This document shows, one piece after another, positions 59,605 through 64,000 of a stretch of DNA of 64,000 nucleotides. Source of the DNA: Kiloniellaceae bacterium (GTDB taxonomy: Bacteria; Pseudomonadota; Alphaproteobacteria; Kiloniellales; Kiloniellaceae). Positions within the stretch are counted from its first letter, which is position 1, and the number at the start of each line of letters is the position of its first letter. The stretch lies in contig WHTV01000009.1 in the NCBI GenBank assembly GCA_009377535.1, forward strand, positions 1 through 64,000, written 5' to 3'. Position numbers and translations under genes: made by a program. The notes beneath the pieces were generated by a model. That model searched no databases and had not been told where the DNA came from. It saw only the letters and a program-made list of their open reading frames with translations.

Positions 59605-62600
59605 TCAAGGCGCGTGACCCGCCAGCAGCGCATCGCTGAGTTGCATCAGGCGGGGCTGATCCGTCCAAAGCAGATAGCTGCGAATTGTCCGTCCGGGGTA
59701 GATTCGCGCCAGCAGCGCGCGGTAGGCCGCCATCTGCCTGAGATAAAGGGCCGGCACGTCTTCGGCGCGCGCTGGCGCCGGCCGCTGACTCTTGTAGTCG
59801 ATGAGCCAGATCGCGTCGTCTTCTACCAGAAGGCGATCTATCTGCCCCGCAAACACCTGTGGCCCCGAGGCCGACTCGACCAAGCCTGCCAGCGGCACCT
59901 CGGCGCGGCTACCCGGACCGAAGAGCGGCGCCAGTTCCGGCGCCTCGAGCACCCGCAGCACCTCATCAAGAATCTCTTCCTGCTGTGCCCTTGTCAGGTC
60001 ATGCAGCGGGCTGGCCAGGAAGGCCCGGCCGGCGAAGCCCCGCTGTTCCACCGGCAGCTCCGGGAGCGACTGCAGCAGGCGGTGGATGATCAGGCCACGG
60101 CGGAAGCGCAGGCCGGCATCGCGCCCGAGCGGCGAGTGCGACGGCGGCTCGGTCTCCCGCGGGCGCGAAGGGGCCAGGGGCTGCGGCGGGGCCGGCTCCG
60201 CCGGAGCCGGGCGCCTTGCCCAGGCCGGCAGCTCAATTAATTCGGCGCTCGCCCTCAGCGGGCGCAGCTTCTCCACCGCAATCGGGACGCTTTGGGGCAA
60301 CTGCAGGCGCCAGCCGGGACCGGCCCAGCCGTCGGCGCCGATGTCGCTGGTGAAATCGAACTCGACAGCCTCGGCCTCGCCGCCCTCGGCGAGGCGTGAC
60401 AGCGCTCCTTCTGCCAGCTCGTACCAATTGCCGGCGGAGGCTGAGCGCTTGGTCTGCCAGCCGCAGAGGTAGAGCCGGTCCTCGGCGCGGGTCAGCGCCA
60501 CGTAGAGCAGGCGACGATATTCCTGTTCCTGCGCAAGCTGGCGGGCGGCGCGCGCCGCGCCCAGCAGCGGCAGGTCGTAGTCCCGCTTCACCGGCCAGAC
60601 CGCGAGCGGCGGCCGCGCCGAGCGATCGTCCACCCAGAGCAGGCCGTCAGGCGCGTTGGGCAGCTGCAGGGTGTCGGGCAGGATCACCACCGGCGCCTCC
60701 AGGCCCTTGGAGCCATGCACCGTCATCAGGCGCACGGCGCCGTGCTCCTGCTCGAGGTCGCGCTTGATCTCCAGTTCGCCGGCGGAAAGCCAGTGCAGGA
60801 AACCTTCGAGGGAAGGTGCGTTTTCGCGCTCGTAGGCCAGCGCCAGCGACAGGAACTCATCGAGCGGATCGGCGGCGTCCGGGCCGAGGCGCGCCAGCAG
60901 CTTCTCGCGGCCGCGCCCGGCGCCGAGCAGTGAGGCGTAAAGCTCGAAGGGCGCCACGTAGTCGGCCCGCGCCGCAAGCGCCTCTAAGAAGTGTCGCGCC
61001 GAGGCGAAGGCGGGATCATCTTTCGCCCACTCGCCGAGGCGCTGCCAGAGGCTGCGGCGGCCGCGGTCGTAGGCCAGCGCGAAGAGCTGGTCTTCGTCGA
61101 GTCCGATGAGCGGACCCTTCAGCACGCAGGCGAGGCTGAGATCGTCCTCCGGCAGCAGCAGTACCCGGCCCAGCGCCATGAGGTCCATCACCGCCAGCTG
61201 TTCGGTCAGGTTCATGCGGTCGACGCCGGCGACCGGCACGCCCTGCCTCTTCAACTCGCGTACCAGCTCGGTGAGGAAGGCGTTGCGCCGGCGCACCAGC
61301 ACCATGATGTCGCCGGGTTGCAGGCGCCGGCCGCGCGCCTCCAGCCGGCAAGCCGGATCGTCGGCGCCCTCGTGGCTGACCGTCCAGTACCAGATGCGTT
61401 TGGCCACCAGGCGGGCGAGGCGCAGCAGCGCGGCGCTGTCGCTGCGGCCAGGCAGCGGCAGAGCCCAGGGCTCCTCCGCCGCCGCCGCCGCGGGCGGTGC
61501 CGGCGGCCAGAGTTCGATGAGGCCGGCCTCGCCGGTACGCTTGGCCCGGTGGCTTATCTCCGCCTCGCCGAACAGCACGCCGTCCTGCGCCGCCGTGGCT
61601 GCGAAGACCGCATCCACCATGCGCAGCACGGCCTCGGTCGAGCGAAAGGAAACCGCCAGCGAGACAGGGCGCCAGTGGTGCTGCGCAAGCTGTGCGCGCG
61701 CACGGAAGAGATCGCGCATGCGCTGGAACTCGGTGGGGTCGGCGCGCTGGAAGGAATAGATCGACTGCTTGGGATCGCCGACGGCGAAGACCGTGCGCAC
61801 AGTCTCCGCGCTGTCTTCATGGGCGCCCAGGCCCGCAAAGAAGTCGCCGGTCAGTTGCTCGACGATGCGCCACTGTTCCGGGCTGGTGTCCTGCGCCTCG
61901 TCGACCAGCAGGTGGTCGAGGCCGCCGTCGAGCTTGAAGAGCACCCAGGAGACGCCGCCCTGGCGTGCCAGCAGGCGGGCCGAGAAGTGGATGAGGTCGT
62001 CGTAGTCGAGCAGCACCCGCGCTTCCTTGTGCCGCTGGTAGGCGGCGAGGATGGCGTCGCCGAGGATGAGGAGAGCCCGCGTCGCCCGCGCCACGGTGAG
62101 CGCGTTGCAGCGTTGGGCCAGTGCCAGCAGGCGGTCGGCCTCCTCGGCCATGACTTTCGCAGCGTCAGGGTTTGCGGTGGCGAGCTTCTTCGTCAGCTGA
62201 TCTACGAAGGGCTGCCCGTCTGTCTTTAGAAACAGTCGCCTGTAGTCCTCGAAACCGGCAACGCGGGTCTTTGCATCTGACGCCAGCCATGCGGCAAGCT
62301 TGGCGCCTTTTGGCTGATCCGTCTTTGCAGTTCCCGTCCTGCAGACCTCGACAGCCAGCATCAGGGCCTCGCGATCGAAGGCGCCTTCCTCGCAGGCAGC
62401 GGCGGTCAGGCCGTCGACCGTTTCGTCGGGGTCGACGCGCAACAGCGCGAAGACCTCGGCCACCAGGCGATCGACGTTGCCGCGTGCCGCCTTCAGCTCG
62501 GCGAAGCGGCCGCGCTCGTGAATCAGTTGCTGCATGACCTCGGTGAAGCGGTCTTCCTGCAGGTGCGCGGTGAGCACGGCGATGGCTTCGGAGAGGCGCC

Positions 62601-63129
62601 CCTGGCCCTCCAGTGCCTCGCCCAGCACCTCGACCCTTGCGGTGTCCAGCAGGTCCGCCGCCTCGTGCTCGTCGAGCACCCTGGCGTTGGGCGCCACGCC
62701 GGCTTCCAGCGGGAAGCGCCCGAGCAGCGACTGGCAGAAGGCGTGGATGGTCTGGATCTTGATGCCGCCGGGGGTATCCAGCACGCGGGCAAAGAGGGCG
62801 CGGGCGCGCGGCAGCAACTCGGACTCCACCTGCCCGCCGAGCAGGTTCTCCAGGCTCGTGCGCAGGGCGGCCTCGTCGGCAGTCACCCAGCCGGTCAGCC
62901 GGTCGGAGAGGCGATTGGCCATCTCCGCCGCCGCCGCCTTGGTGAAGGTGAGGCAGAGGATCTTGGCCGGCGCGCTGCCGCGCAGCAGCAGGCTCAGCAC
63001 ACGGTCGACCAGCACCTTCGTTTTGCCGCTGCCGGCGGAGGCCGAGACCCAGACCGAGCTCGCCGGGTCGGCCGCCTGGCGCTGCGCCGCCGTCGCCTCG
63101 GCGATGATTCCTTCAGCCAGCATCGTCAT
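59605..63129 (-). CDS. addA: Double-strand break repair helicase AddA
   Basis: 1174 residues from ATG 63129; the longer open frame (to 63681) is shadow of addB. UvrD-type helicase motifs: Walker [16 protein letters not shown] near the N-terminus, [14 protein letters not shown] (motif II), [15 protein letters not shown] (motif III), and [15 protein letters not shown]-type motif V (seen as [16 protein letters not shown]). The C-terminal nuclease has [10 protein letters not shown]. With AddB it processes broken DNA ends for RecA. It overlaps addB by 4 nt. Confidence 0.96.
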   Translation of the reverse strand: MTMLAEGIIAEATAAQRQAADPASSVWVSASAGSGKTKVLVDRVLSLLLRGSAPAKILCLTFTKAAAAEMANRLSDRLTGWVTADEAALRTSLENLLGGQVESELLPRARALFARVLDTPGGIKIQTIHAFCQSLLGRFPLEAGVAPNARVLDEHEAADLLDTARVEVLGEALEGQGRLSEAIAVLTAHLQEDRFTEVMQQLIHERGRFAELKAARGNVDRLVAEVFALLRVDPDETVDGLTAAACEEGAFDREALMLAVEVCRTGTAKTDQPKGAKLAAWLASDAKTRVAGFEDYRRLFLKTDGQPFVDQLTKKLATANPDAAKVMAEEADRLLALAQRCNALTVARATRALLILGDAILAAYQRHKEARVLLDYDDLIHFSARLLARQGGVSWVLFKLDGGLDHLLVDEAQDTSPEQWRIVEQLTGDFFAGLGAHEDSAETVRTVFAVGDPKQSIYSFQRADPTEFQRMRDLFRARAQLAQHHWRPVSLAVSFRSTEAVLRMVDAVFAATAAQDGVLFGEAEISHRAKRTGEAGLIELWPPAPPAAAAAEEPWALPLPGRSDSAALLRLARLVAKRIWYWTVSHEGADDPACRLEARGRRLQPGDIMVLVRRRNAFLTELVRELKRQGVPVAGVDRMNLTEQLAVMDLMALGRVLLLPEDDLSLACVLKGPLIGLDEDQLFALAYDRGRRSLWQRLGEWAKDDPAFASARHFLEALAARADYVAPFELYASLLGAGRGREKLLARLGPDAADPLDEFLSLALAYERENAPSLEGFLHWLSAGELEIKRDLEQEHGAVRLMTVHGSKGLEAPVVILPDTLQLPNAPDGLLWVDDRSARPPLAVWPVKRDYDLPLLGAARAARQLAQEQEYRRLLYVALTRAEDRLYLCGWQTKRSASAGNWYELAEGALSRLAEGGEAEAVEFDFTSDIGADGWAGPGWRLQLPQSVPIAVEKLRPLRASAELIELPAWARRPAPAEPAPPQPLAPSRPRETEPPSHSPLGRDAGLRFRRGLIIHRLLQSLPELPVEQRGFAGRAFLASPLHDLTRAQQEEILDEVLRVLEAPELAPLFGPGSRAEVPLAGLVESASGPQVFAGQIDRLLVEDDAIWLIDYKSQRPAPARAEDVPALYLRQMAAYRALLARIYPGRTIRSYLLWTDQPRLMQLSDALLAGHAP

Positions 63130-64000
63130 GGCGTGTCGGCCCCGACCGACCACTCCGCGATGCGCGAGAGATGGTCGTAGTCGCCAAAGCGCGGCGCCCG
63201 CTCCGGACGTGGCTGGCAGGCATAGGGCGTCGTCGGATCGTCGAAGGCCGCGACGAGACGCAGGAGGCCGGCCAACGCCTCCTCGGCGAGCTGGACCGGA
63301 TCGCCCTGGCCGGCTGCCTGGGTCTCGCCGGGCGGCGTGCCGCCGGAGAGGCGCCAATAGGAGAGCGCCCCCACCGGGCCCGGCGGCAGCCCTGCGAAGC
63401 CACCGGCCGCGGCGATGGCCGCCTCCAGGGGCAGCTGCGGCGCGAAGCCGCGATCTACGGCGCTGCGCGCGGGCGGCGCGCCGGTCTTGTAGTCGATGAT
63501 CTCCAGGCTGCCGTCGGTTCGGCGATCGATGCGGTCGGCCTTGGCCGTCAGGCGGAAGCGGCCGCCGGGCAGATCGAGATCGAGCGCGCCTTTGATCTCC
63601 ACGAAGCTTTCGGCGATCCCGGCGCGGCGCGGCCGCTCCTCCGTGACGAACCAAGTGGCGACGCGCAGGAAGCGCGGCCACCAGAAGGCGAAGGCCCCAG
63701 GCTTGGCGCGGATCGGATGGAACACCTCGGCGCCGATGCCGACGAGGTCGTCGAGCGCCGTCGCCGGCAGCGCCCTGGGATGCAGCCTCATGAAGCGCTC
63801 CAGCGCCGCGTGCACCAGGGTGCCGCGCTCCGCCGCGCCGGGATCGGCATCGAGCGGATCGAGCGGCCGCAGACGCAGGATCTCGCGGGCGTAAAGGGCA
63901 TAGGGATCGCCCATCCAGGTCTCGATGCGCGTCACCGAAAGTTCGCGCGGGCGCGCCGAGACCGGCGGGCAGGGCAGCGGCGGATCGAGGCGCAAGGTCT
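63126..64000 (-). CDS. addB: AddB, 3' part only (runs off the window)
   Basis: About 290 C-terminal residues are visible and the gene continues past 64000. They hold the RecB-like nuclease: GTLVHAALERF, then SLEIIDYKTGAPPA with the catalytic Asp and Lys, and a LPLEAAIA helix. The N-terminal inactivated-helicase part is outside the window. Its stop overlaps the addA start (ATGA), so the two are co-translated. AddB supplies one of the two nuclease sites of AddAB. Confidence 0.93.
   Translation of the reverse strand, partial: TLRLDPPLPCPPVSARPRELSVTRIETWMGDPYALYAREILRLRPLDPLDADPGAAERGTLVHAALERFMRLHPRALPATALDDLVGIGAEVFHPIRAKPGAFAFWWPRFLRVATWFVTEERPRRAGIAESFVEIKGALDLDLPGGRFRLTAKADRIDRRTDGSLEIIDYKTGAPPARSAVDRGFAPQLPLEAAIAAAGGFAGLPPGPVGALSYWRLSGGTPPGETQAAGQGDPVQLAEEALAGLLRLVAAFDDPTTPYACQPRPERAPRFGDYDHLSRIAEWSVGADTP

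Overview
The window reads as ordinary chromosome of a high-GC alphaproteobacterium, most likely a Rhodospirillales-type lineage (inference from gene content and order; no 16S gene is present). Alphaproteobacterial markers seen in the sequence: an addB-addA-trxA block, the kdsD-lptC-lptA-lptB-rpoN-hpf-ptsN block, a small heat-shock gene fused by overlap to a DUF1150 gene, a FYDLN-acid (TIGR02300) gene, aroA-cmk-rpsA-ihfB, and a CTTG-N17-CCTATCT heat-shock promoter of the alphaproteobacterial RpoH type. Coding density is high. I see no phage, insertion sequence, CRISPR array, toxin-antitoxin or defence locus.

Region by region. 1-4.1 kb: tRNA-Ser(GGA), a small membrane protein, lepA (minus) and three small proteins of unknown role. 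4.1-12.7 kb: the translation cluster thrS, infC, rpmI, rplT, pheS, pheT (all minus), interrupted between infC and rpmI by a divergent TetR/SDR pair with its own operator-like palindromes; infC appears to start at the rare codon ATA. 12.7-18.1 kb: a glycosyltransferase, an ABHD10-like hydrolase, a YeeZ-like SDR, a TPR protein, a GST-family protein and an unknown protein. 18.2-24.3 kb: glutamate synthase in the order gltD-gltB, with a 10-bp-arm palindrome in the region shared with divergent uppP. 24.6-27.2 kb: uppP, an NDUFA9-like protein and a short ribonuclease D.

27.5-33.9 kb is one plus-strand run for lipopolysaccharide (arabinose-5-phosphate isomerase, LptC, LptA, LptB), sigma-54, hibernation factor and EIIA-Ntr. 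33.9-43.2 kb is mostly minus strand: Hsp20/DUF1150, an EAL phosphodiesterase with a degenerate GGDEF, a PPP-type phosphatase, a phytase-esterase-like secreted protein, an unknown secreted protein, a Spy/CpxP-like protein, a cytochrome c, a tartrate/D-malate dehydrogenase and tRNA-Ala(GGC).

43.4-58.5 kb: TIGR02300 (minus), then aroA, cmk, rpsA, ihfB, lapA, an ornithine-cyclodeaminase homologue, a sarcosine-oxidase-like flavoenzyme, pyrF, a membrane protein, trpF, trpB, trpA, accD and folC. trpB carries an apparent +1 frameshift at a G5 run near its 5' end, and trpA has Glu where the catalytic Asp60 is expected. 58.6-64 kb: a YkgJ-type Cys-cluster protein, trxA, addA and the 3' part of addB, all minus and running off the right edge.

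I did not find a convincing undescribed multi-gene system. The points most worth checking are the ATA start of infC, the trpB frameshift with the TrpA substitution, a dispersed element with 22-bp arms (41.36 and 48.72 kb), and the palindrome between gltD and uppP.
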